From the NCBI GenBank assembly GCA_050331715.1, contig JBHJGO010000015.1, positions 1 through 64,000 of the forward strand: a stretch of DNA of 64,000 bases, in the 5' to 3' direction. Shown one piece after another: positions 1 to 8,884 of the stretch. The notes below the pieces were generated by a model. The model was given only the letters and a program-made list of their open reading frames with translations. It was not told the DNA's origin and did no database searches. Within the stretch, counting starts at the first letter, position 1. Each line of letters opens with the position of its first letter. This DNA is from JBHJGO01 sp050331715. GTDB taxonomy: Bacteria > Cyanobacteriota > Cyanobacteriia > Cyanobacteriales > Microcoleaceae. Made by a program: the position numbers and the translations under genes.

Positions 1-73
1 CACTCGCAGGAGTCGCTTCCCAATCTTCCCTGGGAATCTTTACTTCACTAATTTCCAGCCACTCTTCGTTCAT
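1..73 (-). CDS. Partial gene running off the left edge, possible transposase N-terminus
   Basis: On the minus strand an ATG at position 73 opens a frame that runs off the window, giving 24 residues that contain KIPREDWEATPAS. From memory, an acidic start followed by a P-x-DW-x-x-TP-x-S motif is common at the N-terminus of IS66-like and related (DUF6444-type) transposases; that family call is inference from very few residues. It lies just upstream of the disturbed 5' region of the pentapeptide-repeat gene, so a mobile element may have cut that locus. It could equally be an unrelated small hypothetical protein. Confidence 0.35.
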   Translation of the reverse strand, partial: MNEEWLEISEVKIPREDWEATPAS

Positions 74-463
74 GACTTCACGTTAGCAGAGTTTCCCACC
101 TTGTTTCTGCCTGCTTTGCTCAACCCCCTGAATTGTTACCAGGCTCGCTTTGGTCAATCACCGCTTTGATTCCCTTTTTCCCAATGTTCCTCTCGGCACT
201 ACCTCCCCCTTCCCCAACCGCTAAATACGCCCCAAGAGAATAAGCAGAGCAAAGATATTGCTAATAATGGCCAGAATTCAGATAATGGCCAAAACTCGGA
301 GGGCGAGACCAAACTCCAGCAGCTTAATCAGGCAAGAGGATCTAGATTCTTATCTAGATTTCGTCGAGTTTTTAAAATCTGTAGCTCAGAAAGCTCTGGT
401 GATCCAAGGAACACCATTTCAGGACAAGGAAGTCCTACTAGCGAAGCCCATTCTCTAAGAACA
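74..463. other. Region without an assigned gene, probably the damaged 5' part of the pentapeptide gene
   Basis: No start-codon-led gene can be assigned here. The frame of the downstream pentapeptide gene is open back to the TGA at 167-169, and its translation from about 257 (NNGQNSDNGQNSEG, then a basic stretch RFLSRFRRVF) looks protein-like, yet contains no in-frame ATG, GTG or TTG before 464. An overlapping 66-codon frame from a TTG at 258 looks like a shadow. No promoter or RNA structure was recognised. Confidence 0.4.
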
Positions 464-1657
464 GTGAGCAGGAGAGAACAATCACTTTCATATCAACAAA
501 AGCGAATAAGAGAAATACATGAAGAGGTGAAAATGGAGAAGGAAAAGTTAAAAGAGAAAGGAGAAGATGATACAAGTCTCTTTAAATTCCTCGATAAGTT
601 CGAAGTGTTCGCAGATGGGTTGTGTGAAGCTACGGATAAGTGGAAAGATAAGTGGAAGGATTCTCTTTGGCTGTTCGGTACTATCATCGCCGTGTCTAGT
701 TTTCTGGGTTCTACCATCAATCGGGTTATATTCCAGATTCCAGAGCAGCGAAAGGAAGTTCGATACACAGCATGGGGAACTATTAGTTCTGCTCCTGAGG
801 ATCAAAAGAGCAGTGCTGGTCGAGTTGATGCTCTTAATGACTTGACAAAAGGATGCGTTGGACAGAGAAAAACTCGGTGGATGCCTCGGCCTTTGGCTAG
901 ACGCGTTACTCACAATTGTGCTGAACTAAAGGGATTAACAGTTAAAAATGCTTATCTACGGGGGGTCAAGCTCGATGGTGCTGATTTACAAAATGCTGAT
1001 TTACAAAATGCTGAGCTGAGTGGCGCTGATCTTACTGGGTCAATACTAGTGTCAGCAAAACTGCATGGAGCAGACCTGTCCGGTGCTGTTCTTTATGGAG
1101 TAGACCTTGGCTGTATAAAGAAAGGAACAAGCACTGAGGAAGTAGAGATTATCAACTGTGAGCCCAAAACCAATGCTGACTTAAGTGGTGTTAATCTTAG
1201 CTCTGCTGATTTGAGAACCGCAAATCTGACTGGTGCAAATCTGACGAATGCCAATTTAAGTAATGCAAAGCTAAATGGAGCTAATTTAATAGGCGCTGAC
1301 TTGACAGGAGCAATTCTCTTTGGGGCTCAGCTCATCAATCCATCTCCTGAAAATCTACATCAGTCAACCCTGGCCCGTGCCTTCTATAATGACCAAACAA
1401 GATTTCCTAATGAATTTGTAATTAACAGTAGTGGTTTAGCAGGGTTGATAAAAATCGATCAACATGCTGATCTAGCTGGAATTGATCTAAGAAATGCGGA
1501 CTTGGGAGAAAGTAGCTTGTACTGTGCTGATCTGAGGCGAGCAGACTTGCGAGGAGCAAATCTTGAGAACATTTTTTCAAAAGAAAAGGGATCAGAAGAA
1601 GATCTCAAGATCAGTTTCAAGGAGACAATCTATGATGAAAAAACTGTATTTCCCTAA
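464..1657 (+). CDS. Pentapeptide-repeat membrane protein, N-terminal part (ends at an in-frame TAA)
   Basis: 397 codons from a GTG. Charged, Lys/Glu-rich N-terminus (about residues 1-60), one predicted transmembrane helix (about 66-92, LWLFGTIIAVSSFLG), a linker, then A(D/N)Lxx pentapeptide repeats (GADLQNADLQNAELSGADL) from about residue 160, interrupted by spacers of the type YNDQTRFPNEF. Pentapeptide repeats fold as a right-handed quadrilateral beta-helix; the molecular role is unknown. The last residues, YDEKTVFP, are the first half of a spacer that recurs in the downstream gene, and the same frame continues after the TAA with residues that complete it. This is probably half of one gene reaching 3313. 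The true start may lie upstream, where no start codon is visible. Confidence 0.75.
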   Translation: MSRREQSLSYQQKRIREIHEEVKMEKEKLKEKGEDDTSLFKFLDKFEVFADGLCEATDKWKDKWKDSLWLFGTIIAVSSFLGSTINRVIFQIPEQRKEVRYTAWGTISSAPEDQKSSAGRVDALNDLTKGCVGQRKTRWMPRPLARRVTHNCAELKGLTVKNAYLRGVKLDGADLQNADLQNAELSGADLTGSILVSAKLHGADLSGAVLYGVDLGCIKKGTSTEEVEIINCEPKTNADLSGVNLSSADLRTANLTGANLTNANLSNAKLNGANLIGADLTGAILFGAQLINPSPENLHQSTLARAFYNDQTRFPNEFVINSSGLAGLIKIDQHADLAGIDLRNADLGESSLYCADLRRADLRGANLENIFSKEKGSEEDLKISFKETIYDEKTVFP

Positions 1658-1726
1658 GATCACAAAAGAGAATATAAACAAGCTCGGAAGGTCGGAAACT
1701 TACTAAGAATTTCTCCAGGGGCTAAC

Positions 1727-3313
1727 TTGGCGGGGGTAAATTTAAGCTTAGGGAATCAGGAGGCTTCGGAAGGAGCTTCTTCATCTCAAGAGCAAGAGAG
1801 TGATTGTCGTGAGCAAAGGGATTCTCAGCAACTAGAAGTCAAGAAAACTTCTGCAACAAAAGAAGGTGAAAATACTCCTGAGCAGTTGAGAAGTGAAGCC
1901 AAGGAGACTATTGAGGAATCAAGAATTGTAAAGTGTCCTAATTTTGCAAATCCTGGAGAAAAAGATATTGTAGCGAGCGACTGTAGGCGCGACCTTTCCC
2001 ATGCCAAATTATCAGAAGCCAATCTACGCAAAGCAAACTTGAATGGTGTGATATTGACTGGTGCAGATTTGAGGCAGGCAAAACTTCAGGGGGCAACTCT
2101 TTTTGGGACAGATCTTAGTAATGCTGACTTGAGTAATGCAAACCTGACAGGAGCGTTATATAACGATCAGACGCAATTTCCTCAAGACTTTGATCCTGAA
2201 AGCGCAAAGGCTTGTCGAATTGCTCCCAAGGCAGATCTTAGACAGTGTAAGAACAATATAGAAGGTCTAGAAGATTTAAACTTGCGCCAAGTCAACTTAT
2301 CAAAGGCCGACCTGAGGGGAGTTGATCTGACGAAGGCTGACTTGACAGATGCGGATCTTTCCGAAGCTTTGTTCACTGATCGTAATCTGTTGCCCAAAAG
2401 CGTGTCAGACGAGATGCGTCACAAGATGTATGAAATTGCACCAAGAGGTGAGCTTATAAGGGTAGACTTAAGAGAGCTCAATCTTGAAGAAGCAGATTTG
2501 ACAGAAGCCATCCTGACTAGGGCCGATTTACGGGGAACAAATTTAAGCAATGTAATACTCACGGGAACTAATCTAGAAGGTGCTCTTTATGACAGCAGAA
2601 CCCAGTTCCCAGAAGATTTCTCTAAGAAAGGGAAAGGTATGTATGAAATCGTTGCTTATAGCAAGGAGCTTACAGGGGCTGATTTGAGTGATGTCATTTT
2701 ACAGCTTGTAGATCTGAGAGGCGTCGATTTCAAAGATGTCGATTTGAAGGGAACCAAGTTAATTGGAGCGGATCTTAGGAGTGCTGATCTGAGCAAAGCC
2801 AAGAATTTTGATGACGAAAGTACCAGCTTCGATAAGGCAATTTACGACGACAAGACGAAGTTTCCAGACGGATTTAACAGAAAGGGGCTCTTCAAGATAG
2901 CGCCAGGGAATAATGAAGATAAAGGTAAAGGATTAACGCAAGCTCAGCTAGACAGTCGCGACTTGAAAAAAGCAGATCTAAGTGAAGCTGATCTCACTGG
3001 GGCTAGCTTGAGAGACTCAATCTTGATAGAAGCTAATTTATCTAGAGCAACTTTGGTTGAGGCAAGTCTAGAGAGGGCAAATTTGTCAGATGCTGATTTA
3101 ACATGTGCAGACCTGGAAGGTGCTGATCTGAGAGGAATCCGAAACTGGACTAAAGGTCAAATCGAGGCGGCTAAAAACTTTCGCAAAGCCTACTATGATG
3201 AGGATACGCGGAAAAAGCTTAATATTCAACGACCTGACCAAGAGTCCGATGATACGGATACCAGCCCAGAGTTTGAAAACAAAAATGCATGCAAAGGCGA
3301 GTCTAATAACTAG
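1727..3313 (+). CDS. Pentapeptide-repeat protein, C-terminal part of the split gene
   Basis: 528 codons from a TTG, but the frame is open from 1658, directly after the upstream TAA and in the same phase. The 23 codons before this TTG read ...GNLLRISPGAN and, with YDEKTVFP before the stop, rebuild the spacer found inside this protein (FNRKGLFKIAPGNN; DPESAKACRIAPKAD). After a Ser/Glu-rich linker come five or more blocks of pentapeptide repeats (NLRKANLNGVILTGADL) separated by (L/I)Y(N/D)D(Q/K)T(Q/K)FP spacers. No membrane segment is seen. TTG is probably not a natural start: the region is best read as the 3' half of a gene broken by a nonsense codon, though reinitiation cannot be excluded. Confidence 0.7.
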   Translation: MAGVNLSLGNQEASEGASSSQEQESDCREQRDSQQLEVKKTSATKEGENTPEQLRSEAKETIEESRIVKCPNFANPGEKDIVASDCRRDLSHAKLSEANLRKANLNGVILTGADLRQAKLQGATLFGTDLSNADLSNANLTGALYNDQTQFPQDFDPESAKACRIAPKADLRQCKNNIEGLEDLNLRQVNLSKADLRGVDLTKADLTDADLSEALFTDRNLLPKSVSDEMRHKMYEIAPRGELIRVDLRELNLEEADLTEAILTRADLRGTNLSNVILTGTNLEGALYDSRTQFPEDFSKKGKGMYEIVAYSKELTGADLSDVILQLVDLRGVDFKDVDLKGTKLIGADLRSADLSKAKNFDDESTSFDKAIYDDKTKFPDGFNRKGLFKIAPGNNEDKGKGLTQAQLDSRDLKKADLSEADLTGASLRDSILIEANLSRATLVEASLERANLSDADLTCADLEGADLRGIRNWTKGQIEAAKNFRKAYYDEDTRKKLNIQRPDQESDDTDTSPEFENKNACKGESNN

Positions 3314-3427
3314 CTTGGAATTTGAGCTCATAAATTGGAGAGGTTCTGTGGCAAGGTTCCGTTGCATGGCTCTAACCACGTACGACCAATTTCTTGATGT
3401 CCACCCTCAGTAGGCCCATTATTTTCC

Positions 3428-3463
3428 TCAGGTAGAAACGCTGTGTACTACGCCTCTACCTGA
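3428..3463. terminator. Hairpin between convergent genes
   Basis: TCAGGTAG (3428-3435) pairs perfectly with CTACCTGA (3456-3463) around a 20-nt loop. It lies between the 3' ends of the pentapeptide gene and the glutathione transferase gene and could terminate both. There is no clear T-run, so this is tentative. Confidence 0.4.
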
Positions 3464-3477
3464 TAGGAATTTACTAA

Positions 3478-4131
3478 TCAACCCTCTAACATTTTTTTGA
3501 TACTTGCATAGGCAACGTCAATTTCCTCATTAGTTGGGGTTGTTTTCTGAACGCTTTCTCGTTCGAGCAGGCGATCGCACCAAGCTTGCAGTTTTGGATA
3601 GTTCTCCATTGAAAATCCCATAAATCGCAGATCCAAGAACATCGTGACAGCAACCATATCCGCTAGGGTAAACTGATCGCCGACCAGGTATGAGCTATCC
3701 CCCAAATGCTTCTGATAAAAGTCAAGCACTGTGGCTGCTTGATCCTGGGCTGCTTTTAGCGATTTGCCTGGTTCTTCTGGTAGATCTAGCCGATTTCGCA
3801 GAATTGGGAATAGAGTAGGCAGCAATTCATTGGCAGTGACCAGTTGAATCATTCGCATTTTTGCCAGGGACGGTGCATCCGTTGGTGTGAAACCAGGAGA
3901 TGGATATTTTGCTTCCAGGTAATCCATGATGGCCAGAGATTCAATTACGGTAAAGTCATCATCCGTTAGGACAGGAATATGATGAAATGGATTCAATGCT
4001 AGGAACTCTGGTGTCAAATGATCGCCATCTAGCTTCATTCGAACCTCTTCAAATTCGAGACCTTTTTCCAGTAATAAAATCCATACCCGGCGACCATTAG
4101 AGGAGAGGGGTACGTGGTAAAACTTCAGCAT
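3478..4131 (-). CDS. Glutathione S-transferase family protein
   Basis: 217 residues, usual length for a soluble GST. N-terminal thioredoxin-like domain (about 1-80) with the candidate catalytic Ser in LSSNGRRV (residues 9-16), the cis-proline loop HIPVL and the glutathione gamma-glutamyl-binding ES pair in IESLAIMDYLEAKYP. The all-helical C-terminal domain carries YLVGDQFTLADM, the N-capping-box/hydrophobic-staple region typical of GSTs. Expected to conjugate or reduce electrophiles with glutathione in the cytoplasm; the substrate cannot be told. Its 5' end faces the biotin ligase gene, only about 50 bp away, so the two promoters are divergent and very close. Confidence 0.9.
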   Translation of the reverse strand: MLKFYHVPLSSNGRRVWILLLEKGLEFEEVRMKLDGDHLTPEFLALNPFHHIPVLTDDDFTVIESLAIMDYLEAKYPSPGFTPTDAPSLAKMRMIQLVTANELLPTLFPILRNRLDLPEEPGKSLKAAQDQAATVLDFYQKHLGDSSYLVGDQFTLADMVAVTMFLDLRFMGFSMENYPKLQAWCDRLLERESVQKTTPTNEEIDVAYASIKKMLEG

Positions 4132-4179
4132 GAACTAACTCCTGGTTTACGGTATCCAGTTCAACCATATCTTATTCTC

Positions 4180-4971
4180 ATGTCTTTAAACCTTCAGCGT
4201 CTCGAAACCGCATTAGCAACCTTACAAGCCCTAAATCCACTGGAAAACCTCATCCCTCGGTTCACTCCTACCGTGGCCAACTCTCCCCAATCTTTCCATA
4301 TTCAACTTTTTGATATTCTGCCCTCGACTAACCAAACCCTGTGGGAAATGACATCAGCTGCAGCACCTCCAGGAACAGTCGTCATCGCAGTCCAACAAAC
4401 GGCAGGGCGCGGTCAACGGGGCCGAGTCTGGCAGTCGCAGCCCGGAGGACTCTATCTCTCCTGGGTAATTCATCCAAATTTAACAGTTAACCCCGCCCAA
4501 TTGACCCTTTGTAGTGCCTGGGGAATTGCCGTAATGTTGCGCGATCGCCAGATCCCTGTTCAGCTCAAATGGCCCAACGATCTCCTGCTCCAGGACAGAA
4601 AACTAGGTGGCATTCTCACCGAAACAAAGGTCGCCCAGGGAAAAATTACCCATGCCGTGATTGGAGTTGGGATTAACTGGGTCAATCCCACCCCTGACAC
4701 TGGAATCAATCTGAAAACCTTCTGGATACAGAACCCGGAAACGGCAACGATTCAATCCCTGGAACTGTTGGCAGCCCTAACCCTATGGGGATTGAATCTA
4801 GGGTGGCAAGCCCTTTCTCAGCGGGGCATTGAACCGATTCTGGCTCCCTACTGGGAACTCCTGCACTCCAATAGTCGTCTTGCTGCAATTGAGGCAGGAG
4901 CAACAATGGGGATCAATCTGCCCCCCAATGGAGTTCTACCAACCAGGAAAAAATTGAATCGCCAGTTTTAG
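4180..4971 (+). CDS. birA: Biotin-[acetyl-CoA-carboxylase] ligase, C-terminus eroded
   Basis: 264 codons from ATG 4180; a start at 4114 is possible but would overlap the divergent GST gene. The catalytic core is clear: FDILPSTNQTLWEM, the biotinoyl-AMP loop AGRGQRGRVWQS, LKWPNDLLL with the catalytic Lys, and GGILTE. It should attach biotin to the carboxyl-carrier protein of acetyl-CoA carboxylase. No N-terminal HTH, so it is the non-regulatory type. The last 30 residues do not resemble the family's SH3-like C-terminal domain. Directly after the TAG (4969-4971), the same frame reads LEMYLKPVTIGVG, close to the EIxLxPGTxxLG ending normal for these enzymes. The C-terminal domain therefore seems broken or strongly diverged; core activity may survive. 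Confidence 0.85.
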   Translation: MSLNLQRLETALATLQALNPLENLIPRFTPTVANSPQSFHIQLFDILPSTNQTLWEMTSAAAPPGTVVIAVQQTAGRGQRGRVWQSQPGGLYLSWVIHPNLTVNPAQLTLCSAWGIAVMLRDRQIPVQLKWPNDLLLQDRKLGGILTETKVAQGKITHAVIGVGINWVNPTPDTGINLKTFWIQNPETATIQSLELLAALTLWGLNLGWQALSQRGIEPILAPYWELLHSNSRLAAIEAGATMGINLPPNGVLPTRKKLNRQF

Positions 4972-5141
4972 CTGGAAATGTACCTAAAGCCCGTTACAAT
5001 AGGCGTTGGTTGTCACGCAAGTAAAAAAGCAACAGTATCAGGGGAAACTACTTGACTGATGTTTTGTGAGTGGCCGACCTTACTAAGGTCAGTTACCTAT
5101 CGAAATCAACTTGTCGAAATCGATGTGGGTTTGTGAGGAAC

Positions 5142-6818
5142 ATGAAGGAATTCAAGCAAAATCAGAAACTAAATCCCCCTCTCTCTGTTGATCAATTGGC
5201 CAGTCAAAGCCCTTCTATTATCAGAATTGGAGGATATTTAATTGGAGGACTCAGTGCCTGTGCTGCCCTCTTCGCTCCAGCAGCGGCCTTTGAGGAATTC
5301 TCCGTTCCAATTGATAGTGAACCCTATGATTCTTCCGCCACTTCGGTTCCCGATGTCAGCGCGACTGGAGAGGACTACTGGGAACCGGAGCCAAGCTACA
5401 GTGAACCTGGTTACACCGAACCTTACTACGAAGAACCTGCCTACACTGAACCGAGCTACACTGAACCGAGCTACAGCGAGCCCTACTACGAAGCGCCACC
5501 GTTAGAAGAATATTCTACGGACAGTTACGACCTGGGGACAGAATCCTACGAGGGATACAGTGATGGCTACAGTGACAGTTATGCAGATGATTACGGAGCT
5601 CCTGTAGAGTCGTACGAATCCTACGAATCTGAGCCTACAGAACCCGTTCCCCTTGTTGCTCCGCCTACAGAACCGATCAATTTACCGACAGAATCCTACG
5701 CTCAGCCGACTCCAGCGGAAATTGACAGCCCAGAATCGGCCAATCTCTACATCGATTCAACTGACTATAGCATCGGGGCAACGGAGGGTTATACAGCACC
5801 TTCTGCGGTTATCTTTTCTGATCGAGCCAATGGTTGTGAAACGGTGGTCGGCTTAAACGAGAGTGTCTCAGGTCTTTGTTCTGCTGCGCCTCAAGTGGCA
5901 GGTGACAATGGTTATGGCGGCTATCCCCCTAGTTATTCCGGTGGAATCGCCACGAATGGGGCAGGTCATCTTGCAGCCCAGCCCAATCCTCTCTACGGTG
6001 GAGGCTCAGGCTCTACAGGTTATGGTTCAGTTGACGGTTCCCCAGGACTTGTCCCGGTTCACAGCCTGACCAGTTACGGCAGCAATGCGCCTGGTTCAGT
6101 TCCAGTGGCAAGCTTGAGCGGCAACTACGCAAGTTCCATGAGTCTCTCCGGTGAAGCCTACTACAACCGTACGGCTCGACCCATTGGGGTGAAGGGAAAC
6201 GGAGACAGTAGTTTGCTGTTTCCGCTGACGGTTCCTGCACCGATTACCTCTCTGTTTGGCTGGCGGCAGCATCCGGTACTCGGTTATAACCGCTTTCACA
6301 ATGGAACCGATATTGGTGCAGATGAGGGAACCCCAGTGGTTGCCACCTATTCGGGTCAGGTTTCCATTGCAGATTGGCTTGGGGGATACGGTTTAACTGT
6401 CATCCTGAACCATGAGGATAAGGCCCAGGAAAGTCTCTACGGTCACCTCTCTGAACTCTTCGTTAAGCCAGGAGAAACGGTGAAACAAGGAGAAGTGATT
6501 GGACGGGTCGGGAATACTGGGATGTCTACTGGGCCACATTTGCACTTTGAGCTGAGAAAACTAACGAATCAGGGGTGGGTAGCGATTAACCCTAACAGTC
6601 ATATTGAGTTTGCTTTGACTAAGCTGCTGAATGTGTTACAAACCGCTGGAGTTCCCTCGGATGAATTTATCAAGGCCTTATCTGAGAAGACGAAGAATTT
6701 GGAAACTGGAATTCCCAAGTTGCCCCCTCTACCCCCAAATGTAGACATTATCGTTCCACAGCTAGAACCTCCAACCACTGATTTTGGCTTTAAGCAGAAC
6801 GTTGAGCCTAGAGAATAG
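5142..6818 (+). CDS. M23-family peptidoglycan endopeptidase with Tyr/Pro/Glu-rich linker
   Basis: 558 residues from ATG 5142, chosen because GAGG precedes it; GTG 5070 is an alternative. A hydrophobic segment (YLIGGLSACAALFAPAAAFEE) acts as signal peptide or anchor. A long low-complexity stretch of (Y/S)xEP repeats (TEPSYTEPSYSEPYYE) and a Gly/Ser-rich region follow. The C-terminal LytM/M23 domain has HNGTDIGADEGTPV (zinc His and Asp), GYGLTVILNH, SLYGHLSELFVKPGE and GPHLHFELR (HxH zinc ligands). It should cut peptide cross-links in the cell wall from the periplasmic side, probably during growth or division. All catalytic ligands are present. Confidence 0.88.
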   Translation: MKEFKQNQKLNPPLSVDQLASQSPSIIRIGGYLIGGLSACAALFAPAAAFEEFSVPIDSEPYDSSATSVPDVSATGEDYWEPEPSYSEPGYTEPYYEEPAYTEPSYTEPSYSEPYYEAPPLEEYSTDSYDLGTESYEGYSDGYSDSYADDYGAPVESYESYESEPTEPVPLVAPPTEPINLPTESYAQPTPAEIDSPESANLYIDSTDYSIGATEGYTAPSAVIFSDRANGCETVVGLNESVSGLCSAAPQVAGDNGYGGYPPSYSGGIATNGAGHLAAQPNPLYGGGSGSTGYGSVDGSPGLVPVHSLTSYGSNAPGSVPVASLSGNYASSMSLSGEAYYNRTARPIGVKGNGDSSLLFPLTVPAPITSLFGWRQHPVLGYNRFHNGTDIGADEGTPVVATYSGQVSIADWLGGYGLTVILNHEDKAQESLYGHLSELFVKPGETVKQGEVIGRVGNTGMSTGPHLHFELRKLTNQGWVAINPNSHIEFALTKLLNVLQTAGVPSDEFIKALSEKTKNLETGIPKLPPLPPNVDIIVPQLEPPTTDFGFKQNVEPRE

Positions 6819-6833
6819 CGGGGAAAACAGGAA

Positions 6834-7448
6834 TTAAAATGCTAGAGCTTGGGCGATCGCCTTTCTCTGCTCCTCATCGTAGTTCCAGCGGTTAAGAAAA
6901 GTTTGGTACGGGCCTGCTCCAGTTTGGGCGCTTTGACGTAGCTTTTCCACTTTTTCTTTGACAATGGGTAAGTCAAGCGTTTGAATCAGTTTGATAGATC
7001 GCTGTTGAACCCGGTGGGAACCCTTTGCCGTTTCAACATCCTGATTGCGTTGATGGTGAATTTCCATGGCGGTAGACATGGCAACATTTTTCACCAGCAA
7101 CTCTGAAACGATCTCTGGTGATGTTTTAAGAGCTTCAACCAACCCCGGACTGGTTTGATCGGCCAGGGAATAATCAGCGGTCAAATCGGTGACAAACAGA
7201 CCCCGCGCACCATTTTCAGTTGCGACCAAGCGCGTGATCAGGGATTCGATTTCAGTGTCTCTCAGTTCTCCCGCTTCTGCCTGTTGTAGCAAGGTCTGAA
7301 CCACTTGAATTGCCTGCTGAAAACTGAGATTGTCAGGAATGGAGTCTGGTGTTAATGGCATAGGAGGTTTTGTAGAAACTTTCTTTGATGCTTTTGATCC
7401 TACAGTGTTCAGAGTGTCGGGTGAATTTTTTGGATTCATGTCTTGCAT
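6834..7448 (-). CDS. Conserved hypothetical protein
   Basis: About 205 residues from ATG 7448. An upstream in-frame ATG at 7526 would add 26 residues, but that segment (MKTPAPSFSYRQESR...) is encoded by a copy of a dispersed repeat also found at about 37351, so the internal start is preferred. No domain recognised. The protein is soluble, mainly helical and charged, with two conserved-looking blocks: SFQQAIQVVQTLLQQAEAGE and a C-terminal segment GAGPYQTFLNRWNYDEEQRK. Convergent with the M23 gene 15 bp away. A HIP1 site (6853-6860) lies inside its 3' end. Function unknown. Confidence 0.7.
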   Translation of the reverse strand: MQDMNPKNSPDTLNTVGSKASKKVSTKPPMPLTPDSIPDNLSFQQAIQVVQTLLQQAEAGELRDTEIESLITRLVATENGARGLFVTDLTADYSLADQTSPGLVEALKTSPEIVSELLVKNVAMSTAMEIHHQRNQDVETAKGSHRVQQRSIKLIQTLDLPIVKEKVEKLRQSAQTGAGPYQTFLNRWNYDEEQRKAIAQALAF

Positions 7449-7451
7449 CGA

Positions 7452-7526
7452 AAATATTTTCCCAGATGGTGAAGGACATTGCCTGGATTCCTGTCTATAG
7501 GAGAATGACGGTGCTGGTGTTTTCAT
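7452..7526 (-). repeat. CGTCATTC-type dispersed repeat, copy 1
   Basis: On the minus strand it reads ATGAAAACACCAGCACCGTC, ATTCTCCTATAGACAGGAAT, CCAGGCAATGTCC and ends GGGAAAATATTTTC. It aligns along its length with 37351-37425. It provides an ATG and 26 open codons fused upstream of the hypothetical gene at 6834-7448. Confidence 0.55.
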
Positions 7527-7609
7527 TCCGGAAAATTGCCGTAATTCTAGGGAATCAGCGAATGCCGTTCTAGAATAGATGAATAAAAGGTCTAGTTTCT
7601 CTCCTGCCC

Positions 7610-8770
7610 ATGGCGATTATTTCTTCCAAGTCTCAGTCATCTGAGTTCCCAAAGCCATCCTCTACGGCTAAAGCTGCGAAAGAGGCAGAGCCAATAGCAT
7701 CAAAAACTCAACCTACTGAAGACTTGATGGCCCCCCAGGAAACTTCAGAAGAAAAGGCCAATGTCAAACAGGACGAAACGTTGCGACCCCAATCGCTGGC
7801 GGGATACATTGGTCAAAAGGCCCTGAAGGAAGTTTTACAGATTGCCATCTCAGCAGCCAAGTCCAGGCAGGAACCCCTGGATCATATTTTGTTTTATGGC
7901 CCACCGGGACTGGGAAAAACCACGATGGCGATGATTCTGGCGGGGGAGATGGAGGTTAAGTGCAAAATCACCACCGCTCCCACCCTGGAAAAACCCCGTG
8001 ATATTGCGGGACTGCTGGTGAACCTGAAGCCCGGAGCACTTCTCTTCATTGATGAAATTCATCGCCTATCCAAGGTAGCAGAGGAAATTCTCTACCCGGC
8101 CATGGAGGACTTTCGCTTGGATATCACGACGGGTCAGGGTCGCACTGCAAAAACCCGCAGTATCTCCCTCAAACCCTTCACAATCATTGGTGCAACGACA
8201 CGGGTAGGATCTTTGACCTCTCCTCTGCGCGATCGCTTTGGCCTGATTCAAAGGTTAAGATTTTATGAAATTGATGAGCTGAGTCAAATTGTGGAGCGGA
8301 CGGCTCAGATCTTAGATACTCCGATGACGTCGGAGGGAGCCGAAGAGATTGACCGCCGCTCTAGAGGCACGCCCCGAATTGCCAATCGTCTGTTGAAACG
8401 AGTCCGGGATTACGTTGAGGTGAAAGCTTCCGGGCCAATTACTCAGGAAATTGCAGCGACCGCCTTACATTTGTTCAATGTTGATCCGATGGGGTTGGAT
8501 TGGACAGATCGGAACCTGCTACGCACGCTGATTGAAAATTTTCAGGGGGGGCCTGTAGGACTGGAAACCATGGCTGCTTCGACGGGAGAGGATGCTCAAA
8601 CCATTGAAGAAGTCTATGAACCTTACTTGATGCAGATTGGCTTCCTGCAACGCACCCATCGAGGACGGGTGGTGACGTCTGCTGCTCTGAGGCATTTGGG
8701 CTATCCTTGCCCAGAAGAACAACTCTCTCTCTTCACATCAGAATTCAACGACCAGGAATCCCCCGCCTGA
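7610..8770 (+). CDS. ruvB: Holliday junction branch-migration ATPase RuvB
   Basis: 386 residues, about 45 longer than Escherichia coli RuvB because of a Ser/Lys/Glu-rich N-terminal extension common in cyanobacteria. AAA+ core: PQSLAGYIGQKALKEVL (RuvB N-terminal box), Walker A GPPGLGKTT (about 97-105), Walker B LLFIDEIHRL (about 145-154), sensor 1 GATTRVGSLTSPLRDRFG with the arginine finger. The winged-helix C-terminal domain ends with YLMQIGFLQRTHRGRV and a family-typical ALRHLGYP. Hexameric rings drive branch migration with RuvA during recombinational repair; ruvA is not in the window, as is usual for cyanobacteria, where the genes are scattered. Confidence 0.97.
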   Translation: MAIISSKSQSSEFPKPSSTAKAAKEAEPIASKTQPTEDLMAPQETSEEKANVKQDETLRPQSLAGYIGQKALKEVLQIAISAAKSRQEPLDHILFYGPPGLGKTTMAMILAGEMEVKCKITTAPTLEKPRDIAGLLVNLKPGALLFIDEIHRLSKVAEEILYPAMEDFRLDITTGQGRTAKTRSISLKPFTIIGATTRVGSLTSPLRDRFGLIQRLRFYEIDELSQIVERTAQILDTPMTSEGAEEIDRRSRGTPRIANRLLKRVRDYVEVKASGPITQEIAATALHLFNVDPMGLDWTDRNLLRTLIENFQGGPVGLETMAASTGEDAQTIEEVYEPYLMQIGFLQRTHRGRVVTSAALRHLGYPCPEEQLSLFTSEFNDQESPA

Positions 8771-8884
8771 GCAGGTTCCTACAGCATTAACCCGGATAAT
8801 GGACAATGCCCCGCTTCAATGTCCCACCTTCGGTGATACCCTGACTAACTGTGCTAGGGTAATAGAACAGAAATTAAAATCCAG

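Noticed and set aside
258..458. Open frame of 66 codons upstream of the pentapeptide gene
   Set aside because: TTG start, no family pattern, and the overlapping frame that continues into the pentapeptide gene looks more protein-like.
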